Notes under the pieces: model-generated | What the model was told of the DNA's origin: nothing | What the model saw: the letters and a program-made list of their open reading frames with translations, nothing else | The model's database searches: none | Source: Duganella qianjiadongensis | GTDB lineage: Bacteria; Pseudomonadota; Gammaproteobacteria; Burkholderiales; Burkholderiaceae_D | NCBI RefSeq assembly: GCF_009857915.1 | Contig: NZ_WWCM01000015.1 | Span: forward strand, 1 to 64,000 | Direction: 5' to 3' | DNA: 64,000 bases | Made by a program: the position numbers and the translations under genes | Part shown: one piece after another, positions 35,777 through 44,689 of the stretch | Layout of the letters: every line of letters starts with the position of its first letter | Numbering within the stretch: position 1 is the stretch's first letter

Positions 35777-36823
35777 ATGTTGTTAAAGATAGGCGAACTG
35801 AGCAAGCGCACCGGCCTGACCGTGCGGGCGCTGCACCACTATGACGCCATTGGCCTGCTCACTCCGACCGCGCGTACCGATGCCGGCTACCGCCTCTACA
35901 ACCGTGATGACATCGCCCGGCTGCACCAGATACAGGCCTTGCGCAAGTTCGGTCTGACGCTGGCCGACATCGGTACTTATCTGGCCAGACCGGACCTGCC
36001 CTTTAGCAGCGTGATTGCCGAGCAGATCGCCCAGCTCACGCGACAGATCGAACAGGCGACCACGCTGCGCAGCCGCCTGCAGGATCTGCAACAACAACTG
36101 CAACAGGGGCAGCAACCCGAGCTGGCCGAATGGCTAACGACTCTGGAGCTGATGACCATGTATGACCAATATTTTTCGCAGGAAGAACTGAAGCAGTTGC
36201 CGCTCTACCGTGCCGGCGACACCGTCAAGCAGGAATGGAAAACGCTGGTGGCCAGCGTCGCTGCGCTGATGGCCAGCGGCGCCGGACCGGAACACCCGCA
36301 GGCCATAGAACTATCCAGCCAGTGGATGCGCATGGTGGTGCGCGATACGGGCGCCCGCGCGCAGCTGTTCGCCAAGCTCAACCGCATGCACGAACAGCAG
36401 CAGCTGGTACAGGAACAGAGCGGCATTTCGCCCGAGATGATGCGCTTCGTGCTGGCCGCCTCGCGCCAGCGCCAGCTTGCCATCTACCGCAACTATCTCG
36501 ATGATGACGAGTTTGCCTTCCTCAGCGCCAATCTGGGCCGCCGCTCCGCAGAATGGCCACCTCTGATTGCGCAGGTACAGGATGCTATGGATCAGGGCAT
36601 GAGTCCCACTGCACCATCGGTACGCCCACTAGCCCTGCACTGGCTGGAGTTGTTCCGCTCGTTTGCCGGTGACAACCCGGCAACCCAGCAAAAAATCCGG
36701 CAGGCCCTCAACAACGAAGCGGCACTCAGCGATTCCGGCTTTGTGCATGCAGCCATGCGCGACTTCATGCGGACTGCTATTGGCAGCCTGCAAACTACTG
36801 CAGCGGCAAAGGTCACCGGCTAG
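35777..36823 (+). CDS. MerR-family regulator with C-terminal TipAS-like region
   Basis: A 348-residue regulator. The N-terminal MerR domain (about 3-72) has IGELSKRTGLTVRALHHYDAIGLL and the wing YRLYNRDDIARLHQI. A helical linker follows (75-115), and the C-terminal part includes two helical-bundle stretches resembling TipAS antibiotic-binding modules (for example YDQYFSQEELKQL and LARHWLELFRSF-like LALHWLELFRSF). Ligand unknown; hydrophobic compounds or drugs are plausible. A MerR-type operator lies just upstream, with no other target gene in view. Confidence 0.87.
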   Translation: MLLKIGELSKRTGLTVRALHHYDAIGLLTPTARTDAGYRLYNRDDIARLHQIQALRKFGLTLADIGTYLARPDLPFSSVIAEQIAQLTRQIEQATTLRSRLQDLQQQLQQGQQPELAEWLTTLELMTMYDQYFSQEELKQLPLYRAGDTVKQEWKTLVASVAALMASGAGPEHPQAIELSSQWMRMVVRDTGARAQLFAKLNRMHEQQQLVQEQSGISPEMMRFVLAASRQRQLAIYRNYLDDDEFAFLSANLGRRSAEWPPLIAQVQDAMDQGMSPTAPSVRPLALHWLELFRSFAGDNPATQQKIRQALNNEAALSDSGFVHAAMRDFMRTAIGSLQTTAAAKVTG

Positions 36824-36825
36824 GT

Positions 36826-36859
36826 AAAAAAAAATGCCGGCCCTGTGCGGGCCGGCATT
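36826..36859 (-). terminator. Terminator of glmS
   Basis: AATGCCGGCCC/GGGCCGGCATT form an 11-bp stem with loop TGTGC. On the minus strand it is followed by a T-run (nine A residues at 36826-36834 on the plus strand). It separates the convergent glmS and MerR genes. Confidence 0.88.
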
Positions 36860-36883
36860 GTGTTTGCGTCATCCGGAACTGGC

Positions 36884-38713
36884 TTATTCCACCGTCACGG
36901 ATTTGGCCAGATTACGCGGCTTGTCCACATCGGTGCCGCGCGCCAGCGCGGCGTGATAGGCCAGCAGCTGCAGCGACACCACGTGCAGGATAGGCGACAG
37001 CAGACCATAGTGTTCCGGCAGGCGGATCACATGCAGGCCTTCGCCGGAAGTGATGCGCGAATCGACGTCGGCGAACACATACAGCTGGCCGCCACGCGCA
37101 CGTACTTCCTGCATATTCGATTTCAGCTTCTCGATCAGCGTGTCGTTCGGTGCAATGGTTACCACCGGCATTTCTTCCGTCACCAGCGCCAGCGGGCCAT
37201 GCTTGAGTTCGCCTGCTGGATAGGCTTCTGCGTGGATATACGAAATCTCTTTCAGCTTGAGCGCACCTTCGAGCGCGATCGGGTAGTGCATGCCGCGGCC
37301 CAGGAACAGGGCATTTTCTTTACGGGCGAAATCTTCAGCCCAGGCAATGATCTGCGGTTCCAGCGCCAGCACCGACGAAATCGCAACCGGCAGATGGCGC
37401 ATGGCTTTCAGGTGGGCTTCTTCTTCCGCATCGCTGAGCCGGCCATTGACTTGCGCCAGCGACAGCGTCAGCAGGAACAGTGCGGCCAGCTGGGTGGTGA
37501 AGGCCTTGGTCGATGCCACGCCTACTTCCACACCGGCGCGGGTGATATAGGCCAGTTTGCACTCGCGCACCATGGCACTGGTGGCCACGTTGCAGATGGT
37601 CAGCGTGTGCTCCATGCCCAGACTGCGTGCATGTTTTAGTGCGGCCAGCGTATCGGCCGTTTCGCCGCTTTGCGAAATCGTCACCACCAGCGTGTTCGGA
37701 TGCGGCACGCTGTCGCGGTAGCGGTATTCGCTGGCAATTTCCACATTGACGGGAATCTTGGCGACGGATTCGATCCAGTACTTGGCCGTCAGGCCCGAGT
37801 AATAGCTGGTGCCGCAAGCGAGGATCAGCACACGGTCGATCTGCTTGAAGACGTTATAGGCGCCATCGCCAAACAGCTCGGGCATGATGCCGGTGACGCC
37901 TTCGAGCGTATCGCCGATCACGCGCGGCTGCTCGAAGATTTCTTTCTGCATATAGTGGCGGTATGGGCCCAGCTCGGCCGCACCGGTATGGGCGTGCACG
38001 GTTTTCACTTCGCGCTCGACCGGCTTGCCGGCGCTATCGACCACCCAGATGCGGCCCAGCTGCAGGTCGACCACGTCGCCTTCTTCCAGATAGATGATCT
38101 GGTCGGTGGTACCGGCCAGCGCCATAGCGTCCGAAGCAACGAAGTTTTCACCTTTGCCCAGACCGACGATCAGCGGCGAACCCTGACGGGCAGCCACCAC
38201 GCGGTGCGGCTCTTCGCGGGCAAATACGGCAATCGCGTATGCGCCATGCAGACGTTTGACGGCCTGCTGCACGGTATCGAACAGATCGCCGTTATACATA
38301 TGATCCACCAGGTGGGCGATCACTTCCGTGTCGGTCTGGCTCTGGAACACATAACCGAGGCCCACCAGTTCGGCGCGCAGTTCGTCGTGGTTTTCGATAA
38401 TGCCATTGTGGACCAGCGCAATACGGGCCTGCTCGGTGCTCGGCGAGAAGTGCGGGTGAGCATTGTGCGAGGCCGGCGCACCGTGGGTCGCCCAGCGGGT
38501 GTGGGCAATGCCGGTGAAACCGTGCATGCCGGCTTCATCGATCTGCTTTTCCAGATCGGCCACGCGCGAGGTGCTGCGCGAACGTTGCAGCTGACCATCC
38601 AGATGCAGCGCCACGCCGCACGAATCATAGCCGCGGTATTCCAGGCGTTTCAGACCTTCGATCAGAATAGGGGTGATGTTGCGTTGCGCTACCGCGCCGA
38701 CGATGCCGCACAT
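36884..38713 (-). CDS. glmS: Glutamine-fructose-6-phosphate aminotransferase
   Basis: GlmS makes glucosamine-6-phosphate for peptidoglycan and LPS. The 609-residue protein starts MCGIVGAV, with the N-terminal nucleophile Cys2, and has a glutaminase domain (1-240) and two SIS domains (about 285-600; VLILACGTSYYSGLTAKYW, TISQSGETADTLAAL, and the C-terminal KPRNLAKSVTVE). The gene is divergent from an Lrp-type regulator with an array of near-palindromes between them, and near glmU, the next enzyme-pair in UDP-GlcNAc synthesis. Confidence 0.97.
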   Translation of the reverse strand: MCGIVGAVAQRNITPILIEGLKRLEYRGYDSCGVALHLDGQLQRSRSTSRVADLEKQIDEAGMHGFTGIAHTRWATHGAPASHNAHPHFSPSTEQARIALVHNGIIENHDELRAELVGLGYVFQSQTDTEVIAHLVDHMYNGDLFDTVQQAVKRLHGAYAIAVFAREEPHRVVAARQGSPLIVGLGKGENFVASDAMALAGTTDQIIYLEEGDVVDLQLGRIWVVDSAGKPVEREVKTVHAHTGAAELGPYRHYMQKEIFEQPRVIGDTLEGVTGIMPELFGDGAYNVFKQIDRVLILACGTSYYSGLTAKYWIESVAKIPVNVEIASEYRYRDSVPHPNTLVVTISQSGETADTLAALKHARSLGMEHTLTICNVATSAMVRECKLAYITRAGVEVGVASTKAFTTQLAALFLLTLSLAQVNGRLSDAEEEAHLKAMRHLPVAISSVLALEPQIIAWAEDFARKENALFLGRGMHYPIALEGALKLKEISYIHAEAYPAGELKHGPLALVTEEMPVVTIAPNDTLIEKLKSNMQEVRARGGQLYVFADVDSRITSGEGLHVIRLPEHYGLLSPILHVVSLQLLAYHAALARGTDVDKPRNLAKSVTVE

Positions 38714-38761
38714 AAAAAACCTCGACTAGAAAATGGAATCGTCATGCTAGTTCAGTCGTTA

Positions 38762-38835
38762 TGAAATATGCTTTCTATTTGATGTACATTATGGAATATT
38801 ATTTCACCATCACATCGCAGTGAAATATTCTTTCA
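38762..38835. promoter_or_regulatory. Three phased near-palindromes between glmS and an Lrp-type gene
   Basis: Copies of the pattern TGAAATATTCTTTCA occur at 38762-38776 (TGAAATATGCTTTCT), 38792-38806 (TGGAATATTATTTCA) and 38821-38835 (TGAAATATTCTTTCA). The starts are 30 and 29 bp apart, close to three helical turns. Lrp-family octamers typically bind such phased sites, so this is a likely autoregulatory and perhaps glmS-controlling operator array. Confidence 0.78.
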
Positions 38836-38853
38836 TTTTATTGGAAAATTTTT

Positions 38854-39306
38854 ATGGATGAGATAGATCGCCGCATACTCAATGCGCTACAAATTGATGC
38901 TTCGCAAACAAATGCCGAACTGGCGCTGGCGGTCCACGTTTCCGCGCCCACCTGTTTGCGCCGCGTCAAGCAATTAACCGAGAGCGGCTTGATCCAGCGA
39001 CAGGTCGCCATCATCGCACCGGAAAAGGTGGGCCCCAGCCTGACCGCCATCGTTGAAATCTCGCTCGATAACCAGGCTGCCGAACGGATGAGCGAGTTCG
39101 AAGCCCATGTGGCGGACGAAAGTGCCGTGCTGCAGTGCTACCGCGTGGCGCCGGGGCCGGATTTTGTGCTAATCGTACAGGTGAACGATATGCCGGCCTA
39201 TCACGCACTAGCGCATCGCCTGTTCACCGCTCACCGCAATGTGCGTAACGTGAAAGCCTATTTTTCTACCTCGCGCAGCAAATTCGAGACGCGCATCCTG
39301 CTCTAG
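38854..39306 (+). CDS. Lrp/AsnC-family transcriptional regulator
   Basis: A 150-residue regulator with an N-terminal helix-turn-helix (MDEIDRRILNALQIDASQTNAELALAVHVSAPTCLRRVKQL) and a C-terminal RAM ligand/oligomer domain (about 65-145). It is divergent from glmS with three phased sites between. An Lrp-type gene in a glmU-glmS neighbourhood is familiar in Burkholderiales. Ligand unknown. Downstream lies a 416-bp non-coding DnaA-box array before glmU. Confidence 0.93.
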   Translation: MDEIDRRILNALQIDASQTNAELALAVHVSAPTCLRRVKQLTESGLIQRQVAIIAPEKVGPSLTAIVEISLDNQAAERMSEFEAHVADESAVLQCYRVAPGPDFVLIVQVNDMPAYHALAHRLFTAHRNVRNVKAYFSTSRSKFETRILL

Positions 39307-39311
39307 CAGAT

Positions 39312-39641
39312 TTATCCTCAGCCTATCCCCCGCTTGTTCCCCTGCTTGCCCACAGCTTTATGCACAGGCACGGCCAGGCAGGGGAAGTTTTCCCGCTTTT
39401 CCCACCGGCTATTCCCGCGCTATACACAGGCTTACACACAAGTTTATCCACAGATAAAACTTATCCCGCATAACCCACAGCGTTTTCAACAAGCTTATCC
39501 ACATACGTGGAAAAACCACCCGTATCTGTCATCCGGAAACATTTCCAGTGATCGAATCCGGTATTTATTCACTTGTTATCCAGTGTTTATCCGTCGCTTA
39601 CCCAGCCGATATCCGCAGGCTTCTCCACACGTTTATCCACA
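39312..39641 (+). other. Dense array of DnaA boxes (non-coding)
   Basis: This gene-free stretch between the Lrp gene and glmU holds four exact TTATNCACA boxes on the plus strand: 39358 (TTATGCACA), 39444, 39495 and 39633 (all TTATCCACA). At least five one-mismatch boxes lie at 39312, 39420, 39432, 39565 and 39621, plus weaker TATCC- or CCACA-containing repeats between. All face the same way. The 104-codon open frame across it is a by-product of the repeats. Possible roles are a DnaA titration or reactivation site (like datA or DARS) or part of an origin. No DnaA-trio run is seen here. Confidence 0.85.
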
Positions 39642-39675
39642 AGGATAAAAACACTGCTAATAACTCGAGCGGCAA

Positions 39676-39702
39676 CAAAAAAGCCGGGAAGAATCCCGGC
39701 TT
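39676..39702 (-). terminator. Terminator of glmU
   Basis: AAGCCGGGA/TCCCGGCTT form a 9-bp stem with loop AGAA. On the minus strand it is followed by TTTTTTG. It lies 21 bp past the glmU stop, between glmU and the DnaA-box array. Confidence 0.88.
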
Positions 39703-39722
39703 AGGCTGGCGCTATGCTGCGC

Positions 39723-41087
39723 TTATTTCGGCTTCTTGACGGGACGGGTCCATTCTTCGATGGTCAGCTGGCGCGCCCGCGAAATGGTCAGCTTGCCTGC
39801 CGGTGCGTCCTTGCTCAGCGTAGTGCCGGCACCCAGCGTGGCGCCTTTGCCCACGGTGACAGGGGCGATCAGCTGGCTGTCGCTACCGATAAAGGCATCA
39901 TCCTCGATCACGGTGCGGAACTTGTTGGCGCCATCGTAATTGCAAGTAATCGTGCCGGCGCCGATATTCACGCGCGAGCCCACGGTGGCATCGCCGATAT
40001 AGGCCAGATGGTTGGCCTTGCTGTGTGCGGCCACCTGACCATTTTTGATTTCGACGAAGTTACCCACATGCACATCTTCCGCCAGCACGGTGCCGGGACG
40101 CAGGCGTGCATAGGGGCCGATGATAGAGACCGGGCCCACGACGGCTTCCTCGATATGGCAGAACGGCTTGATCTGGGCACCGGCTTCGATGCGGGCATTC
40201 ACCAGCACGCTATGCGCACCCACCTGCACGCCATCGGCCAGTTCGACCTTGCCTTCGAACACACAGCCCACATCGATCACCACATCGCGCCCGCAGATCA
40301 GTTCGCCACGTACATCGATACGGGCCGGATCCATCAGAGTCACGCCCTGTTCCAGCAATTTCAGCGCAATATTGCCCTGATGAATGCGCTCAAGCTCGGC
40401 CAGCTGCACCTTGCTGTTCACGCCCGCCACTTCCCACTGGGCCGAAGGCTGCGCTGCCACCACCGGCACACCATCAGCCACCGCCATGGCGACGATGTCG
40501 GTCAGATAGTACTCGCCCTGCGCATTGTTATTTTTCAGCGCGCCCAGCCACTGTTTGAGGCGGGCAGTCGGCACCACCATGATGCCGCTATTGATTTCCT
40601 TGATAGCGCGCTCTTCCTCGGTGGCATCTTTCTGCTCGACGATGCGCTTGATTTCGCCGTTTTCGCGGACGATACGGCCCAGACCGAAAGGGTCGTCCTG
40701 CACCACGGTCAGGATGCCCAGCTTGTCCTGCCCGGCCACATCGATCAGACCTTGCAGCGATGCGGCGGTGGTCAGCGGCACGTCGCCATACAGGATCAGG
40801 GTAGGCGCCCGATCATCGAGTTCCGGCAGAGCCTGCATAACTGCATGACCCGTACCCAGCTGCGGTTCCTGCAAGGCAGTCGCCACCTTTTCCGGCTGCT
40901 TAGCCAGCATGTCCAGTACGGCCGCGCCACCATGGCCGTAAATCACGCATAATCGGCTGGCCGCAAGACTGCGCGCGGTATCGAGTACGTGCGACAGCAG
41001 CGGCTTGCCGGCCAGCGGATGCAAAACTTTCGGCAAAGCGGACTGCATGCGTTTGCCCATGCCTGCGGCGAGGATCACTACGTTCAT
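39723..41087 (-). CDS. glmU: Bifunctional UDP-GlcNAc pyrophosphorylase / GlcN-1-P acetyltransferase
   Basis: GlmU carries out the last two steps to UDP-GlcNAc. The 454-residue protein has the N-terminal uridyltransferase (ILAAGMGKRMQSALPKVLHPLAGKPLL) and a left-handed beta-helix acetyltransferase (from about 250; GVTLMDPARIDVRGEL, then NFVEIKNGQVAAHSKANHLAYIGDA and INIGAGTITCNYDG in the form VNIGAGTITCNYDG). It is preceded by the divergent DUF6279 gene 26 bp away, so both promoters must be compact or overlapping. Confidence 0.97.
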   Translation of the reverse strand: MNVVILAAGMGKRMQSALPKVLHPLAGKPLLSHVLDTARSLAASRLCVIYGHGGAAVLDMLAKQPEKVATALQEPQLGTGHAVMQALPELDDRAPTLILYGDVPLTTAASLQGLIDVAGQDKLGILTVVQDDPFGLGRIVRENGEIKRIVEQKDATEEERAIKEINSGIMVVPTARLKQWLGALKNNNAQGEYYLTDIVAMAVADGVPVVAAQPSAQWEVAGVNSKVQLAELERIHQGNIALKLLEQGVTLMDPARIDVRGELICGRDVVIDVGCVFEGKVELADGVQVGAHSVLVNARIEAGAQIKPFCHIEEAVVGPVSIIGPYARLRPGTVLAEDVHVGNFVEIKNGQVAAHSKANHLAYIGDATVGSRVNIGAGTITCNYDGANKFRTVIEDDAFIGSDSQLIAPVTVGKGATLGAGTTLSKDAPAGKLTISRARQLTIEEWTRPVKKPK

Positions 41088-41113
41088 AGTTGCCAGTTCA
41101 AAAGAGTTAACGA

Positions 41114-42028
41114 ATGCGAAAGTTTAACATGGCCTTTCCTGCTGCCCGTGCACTCTGGCCTTACACCTTTGCACTATTTCTGCTGCTGGCGCTGGGTGCC
41201 TGCAGCTCGCTGCGACTAGCCTACAACCACGGCGACACCTTGCTGTACTGGTGGCTGGACGGCTATGTCGATCTTGACCGCGAGCAAAAAACTCAGGTCC
41301 GGAAGGATATCGATCAGCTCTTCCAGTGGCATCGCACCAGCCAGCTGCAGGATTATGCCCAGCTACTGCAGACGGGCCAGCAGCGCCACCTGAATAATCC
41401 CACCGATACGGCCAGCCTGCGCGCCAGCTGGGGCGAAGTACGCCAGCGCATGCAGGTGCTGCTGCTGCATGCCGTGCCGGAACTGGCTGACCTGCTGCGC
41501 TCGCTGCGGCCCGAACAGATCCGCTCCATGGAAAAGAAGTTCGCGGCCAATAATGCCGAATTCCGCGACAAATATATGCGGGGTGATATAGCAACCCAGC
41601 AAAAGGCGCGCTTCCAGCAAGCGCTGGACCAGTTCGAACTGTGGTTTGGTGATTTCAGCCGGACGCAGGAAGCGCAGATCCGCCAGCTGTCCGATGCCCG
41701 GCCTCTGCTTACCAGCCAGCTGCTGGAAGAGCGCATGCGGCGCCAGAGTGAAATCGTGGCGCTGGCGCGCAAAATCCAGCAGGAACAACCGGGCCGCGTC
41801 GCCACCATGGAATTGCTGCGCCAGCTGATCAACGACACTTTCCGGCAGATGGAGAGCGGGCCCCGTGCGCCTGCCCTGGTCGAGTATGAGGAAAGCACCG
41901 TGCAGATGGTGCTGGGCGTCATACAGTTATCCACAACAAGTCAGAAAGCTCACGCCCAGCACAGAATACAGGACTGTATCCACGACCTGAAAGTGCTGGC
42001 GCAGGAAGGCCACAGCAGCAGGCCGTGA
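41114..42028 (+). CDS. DUF6279 family lipoprotein
   Basis: A 304-residue lipoprotein with lipobox LGAC (Cys near 30) and the DUF6279 pattern SLRLAYNHGDTLLYWWLDGYVDLD, then a long helical region rich in Gln, Arg and Leu up to the end. The function is unknown. An internal ATG at 41129 (MAFPAAR) is an alternative start. A perfect TTATCCACA occurs within the gene at 41927 but codes normally for VIQLST, so it is not counted as a regulatory site. Confidence 0.85.
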   Translation: MRKFNMAFPAARALWPYTFALFLLLALGACSSLRLAYNHGDTLLYWWLDGYVDLDREQKTQVRKDIDQLFQWHRTSQLQDYAQLLQTGQQRHLNNPTDTASLRASWGEVRQRMQVLLLHAVPELADLLRSLRPEQIRSMEKKFAANNAEFRDKYMRGDIATQQKARFQQALDQFELWFGDFSRTQEAQIRQLSDARPLLTSQLLEERMRRQSEIVALARKIQQEQPGRVATMELLRQLINDTFRQMESGPRAPALVEYEESTVQMVLGVIQLSTTSQKAHAQHRIQDCIHDLKVLAQEGHSSRP

Positions 42029-42074
42029 AGCCCCGTATGTTATAGTCGCGCCTGATAAATCAACCACCTGCATC

Positions 42075-42722
42075 ATGCCTAGAAAGCCCGCCAGCAAACC
42101 CGCCAAACCGGCCAAAGTTCCCGTCCATGGCCCGCAGCACAGCCATCAGGTGCGCATCATCGGCGGTAGCTGGAAACGCACGCCCCTGCCAGTGCTCAGC
42201 GCCTCCGGCCTGCGCCCGACCCCGGACCGCGTGCGCGAAACCGTGTTTAACTGGATCAACCACCAGCGCGATGGCGATTGGGCCAGCGCGCGCGTGCTCG
42301 ATCTGTTCGCCGGCAGCGGTGCGCTCGGTTTCGAAGCGGCCAGCCGGGGCGCGCTCAGCGTCACCATGGTCGATAGCGTGACGGCCGTGGTGCAGCAGCT
42401 GGAAACCATCAAACAGAAACTCAAAGCCGACAAGGTGCAGATCATGCGCGGCGATGCTCTGGCCGTGGCGCAATCGGCCGCCAGCCGGGGCCAGCGCTAC
42501 GATCTGGTCTTCCTCGATCCGCCTTACCAGCAAAGCTTTATCGAGCGTGCTTTGCCGCTGTGCAGCAAATTGCTGGAAGAGGGTGGACTGGTGTATGCCG
42601 AGTCGGGCATACCGCTCGAGTTTGCCGATGATGCCAGCCCGGAATGGATGGCCGGCTGGGAAGTGATCCGCGCCGATAAAGCGGGCATGGTGCACTTCCA
42701 TTTACTAAAACGCAAGATTTAA
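42075..42722 (+). CDS. rsmD: 16S rRNA (guanine-966 N2)-methyltransferase RsmD
   Basis: A 215-residue class I methyltransferase. RIIGGSWKRTPLPV, LRPTPDRVRETVFNWI, the SAM site LDLFAGSGALGFEAASRGA and the catalytic FLDPPY are all present. A Lys/Pro-rich N-terminal tail (about 20 residues) precedes the domain. It is followed by coaD, a very common gene pair. Confidence 0.95.
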   Translation: MPRKPASKPAKPAKVPVHGPQHSHQVRIIGGSWKRTPLPVLSASGLRPTPDRVRETVFNWINHQRDGDWASARVLDLFAGSGALGFEAASRGALSVTMVDSVTAVVQQLETIKQKLKADKVQIMRGDALAVAQSAASRGQRYDLVFLDPPYQQSFIERALPLCSKLLEEGGLVYAESGIPLEFADDASPEWMAGWEVIRADKAGMVHFHLLKRKI

Positions 42723-42829
42723 GCCCGCCGGCTGTCCAAAAGCCGCCGTCAGAGTGCCCGAAATGCGGGCAAACGGCATTTTTCAGGCATAATGGCGCGT
42801 TCTAAATTGGTGCACTGCAAGGAGCCGAC

Positions 42830-43321
42830 ATGGTCGTAGCTGTTTATCCGGGAACTTTTGATCCGCTGACCCGTGGTCACGAGGATCTGGTGCGTCGCGC
42901 ATCGGGTCTGTTCGACACGCTGGTGGTCGGGGTCGCCGATAGCCAGAGCAAGAAACCATTTTTCACGCTGGAAGAACGCCTGACCATCGCCAATGAAGTG
43001 CTGGGTCACTATCCCAACGTAAAAGTGCAGGGCTTTTCCGGCCTGCTCAAGGATTTCGTGCGCGAGCATGATGCCCGCGTCATCGTGCGCGGCCTGCGCG
43101 CCGTGTCCGACTTCGAATACGAGTTCCAGATGGCGGGCATGAACCGCTACCTGCTGCCCGATGTCGAAACCATGTTCCTGACGCCATCCGACCAGTATCA
43201 GTTTATTTCCGGCACCATCGTGCGCGAGATTGCCGTACTCGGTGGCGATGTTTCCAAATTTGTGTTCCCCTCGGTCGACCGCTGGCTGCAAAAGAAAATT
43301 GCCGCCACCCGTGACCAGTAA
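42830..43321 (+). CDS. coaD: Phosphopantetheine adenylyltransferase
   Basis: CoaD adenylates 4'-phosphopantetheine in coenzyme A synthesis. The 163-residue nucleotidyltransferase has AVYPGTFDPLTRGHEDLVRRA (TxGH variant of the HxGH motif), KVQGFSGLLKDF, VIVRGLRAVSDFEYE and ISGTIVREIA. Full length. Confidence 0.97.
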   Translation: MVVAVYPGTFDPLTRGHEDLVRRASGLFDTLVVGVADSQSKKPFFTLEERLTIANEVLGHYPNVKVQGFSGLLKDFVREHDARVIVRGLRAVSDFEYEFQMAGMNRYLLPDVETMFLTPSDQYQFISGTIVREIAVLGGDVSKFVFPSVDRWLQKKIAATRDQ

Positions 43322-43336
43322 GCAGCGAGTACCAGC

Positions 43337-43591
43337 ATGGCCTTAATGATTACCGACGACTGCATCAATTGCGACGTGTGCGAGCCCGAGTGCCCCAACG
43401 ACGCCATTTTTATGGGCGCCGAAATTTACCAGATCCACCCCGACAAATGCACCGAATGCGTGGGCCACTTTGACGAGCCGCAGTGCCAGCAAGTGTGTCC
43501 GGTAAGCTGCATACCCTTCAATCCTGCCATGCGGGAGAGCAAGGAAGAACTGCAGGCCAAGTTCGAGCGCCTGCAGGCAAGCAAGGCCTGA
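43337..43591 (+). CDS. YfhL-type 2[4Fe-4S] ferredoxin
   Basis: An 84-residue ferredoxin. The first cluster motif is CINCDVCEPECP; the second, CTECVGHFDEPQCQQVCP, has the 8-residue spacer typical of the YfhL/Alvin type. Electron partner unknown. It lies 15 bp after coaD, probably on the same transcript. Confidence 0.95.
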   Translation: MALMITDDCINCDVCEPECPNDAIFMGAEIYQIHPDKCTECVGHFDEPQCQQVCPVSCIPFNPAMRESKEELQAKFERLQASKA

Positions 43592-43730
43592 CAGGCCACA
43601 CCACCATGCCGCAGCGGCCAATTCCGGCTGCCTGCGGTTTTCCCTGCATGATGTCGTGCCAGCGGTGGTATATTCCGATCGAGTCCAGAGCGCCCGGTGC
43701 GCCGGCCCCACTACCTTTCGGAGACGACAT

Positions 43731-44324
43731 ATGAAACGCAGAAATATCCTGAAAAGCCTGTTTGCCGCCACCATGCTGGCTGGCAGCTTCTGCCTGCCCG
43801 CACTGGCTGCGGTGGAAGTCGCTGGCGTCAAGTTCGACGATAGCATCAAGGTCGCGGGCAGCGAGCTCAAACTCAATGGCGCAGGCGTGCGCACCAAAGT
43901 CATCTTCAAGGTGTATGCCGCCGGCCTCTACCTGACAGAAAAGAAAACCAGCGTGGCCGACGTGCTGGCCACCAGCGGCCCGCGCCGGGTTGCCATCACC
44001 ATGCTGCGCGAAGTCAGCTCGGAAGATTTCGGCAAAGCCTTCATGGATGGTCTGAACAACAATACCGACAAGAACGAGCGCACCCGCATCCTGCCGCAGA
44101 CCATGAAGTTCGGTGAAGTGTTTGCCCAGATTCCCGCCCTGAAAAAGAACGACCAGCTGACGCTGGACTGGACCCCGAACGAGGGTACCCAGTGCTATCT
44201 GAACGGTAAAAAGATCGGTGAGCTGATGCCTGACGTGGCGTTCTACAACGCCGTACTGCGCATCTGGCTGGGTGAGCATCCGGTCGATAGTGACCTGAAA
44301 CCAGCACTACTGGGCGGAAAGTAA
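43731..44324 (+). CDS. Chalcone-isomerase-like periplasmic protein
   Basis: A 197-residue protein with a signal peptide (KSLFAATMLAGSFCLPALAA, cleavage near 27) and the chalcone-isomerase-like fold: AGVKFDDSIKVAGSELKLNGAG, then VFKVYAAGLYL in the form IFKVYAAGLYL, and the C-terminal VAFYNAVLRIWLGEHPVD. Bacterial members are not known to act on flavonoids; a lipid-binding role is possible. Start at 43731 with GGAGA upstream. Confidence 0.9.
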   Translation: MKRRNILKSLFAATMLAGSFCLPALAAVEVAGVKFDDSIKVAGSELKLNGAGVRTKVIFKVYAAGLYLTEKKTSVADVLATSGPRRVAITMLREVSSEDFGKAFMDGLNNNTDKNERTRILPQTMKFGEVFAQIPALKKNDQLTLDWTPNEGTQCYLNGKKIGELMPDVAFYNAVLRIWLGEHPVDSDLKPALLGGK

Positions 44325-44326
44325 GT

Positions 44327-44608
44327 CTAGACGCGCGAAGCAATCGCGCGCAGCTCGGCCACGTGACTAGGCTCGCCTTCGATGGAATTGAGCATATGCT
44401 TGAGCAGCATGGCATCGCGCATCTGGCGGCGTTGCAGCTGCTCTTCCTTGCTCAGGCGCGGGCGGACCAGCAGCATGGCGGCGCGGGCCAGGCCCGTCAG
44501 CAAAGGTTTAAACAAGAGCAGCACGGCGCACACGGCGCCGCTTGCCAGCGCCAGCTCGCCAGCGCTGATCAGAGAGATATTTTGTACGGCAGAAATCAGG
44601 GTAGACAT
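44327..44608 (-). CDS. Small membrane protein, function unknown
   Basis: A 93-residue protein with one strong hydrophobic segment (about 15-45; ALASGAVCAVLLLFKPLLTGLARAAMLLV) followed by a basic, helical tail (RPRLSKEEQLQRRQMRDAMLLKHMLNSI). I do not recognise a family. It converges on the chalcone-isomerase-like gene with 2 bp between stops and is divergent from the LysR gene. The start at 44608 is a choice; ATG at 44623 is in frame too. Confidence 0.6.
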   Translation of the reverse strand: MSTLISAVQNISLISAGELALASGAVCAVLLLFKPLLTGLARAAMLLVRPRLSKEEQLQRRQMRDAMLLKHMLNSIEGEPSHVAELRAIASRV

Positions 44609-44689
44609 GGTGTTACAAGGCATTTAGAATCAGACGGTACTATAGTGCAGTGCAACATAAGTAGCCAATTTACTTCCCCGATAACAATT

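Noticed and set aside
36884..38854. glmS ribozyme or leader riboswitch upstream of glmS
   Set aside because: The region upstream of glmS is short (140 bp), AT-rich and filled by the regulator-type near-palindromes. No ribozyme core is apparent.
39334..39648. 104-codon open frame rich in YPQ/YTQ repeats
   Set aside because: It is created by the repeated TTATCCACA-like boxes read in frame. It has no ribosome site and no protein-like composition.
41927..41935. Perfect TTATCCACA inside the DUF6279 lipoprotein gene
   Set aside because: It lies in normal coding sequence as a single copy with no flanking boxes, so a chance occurrence is the simplest reading.
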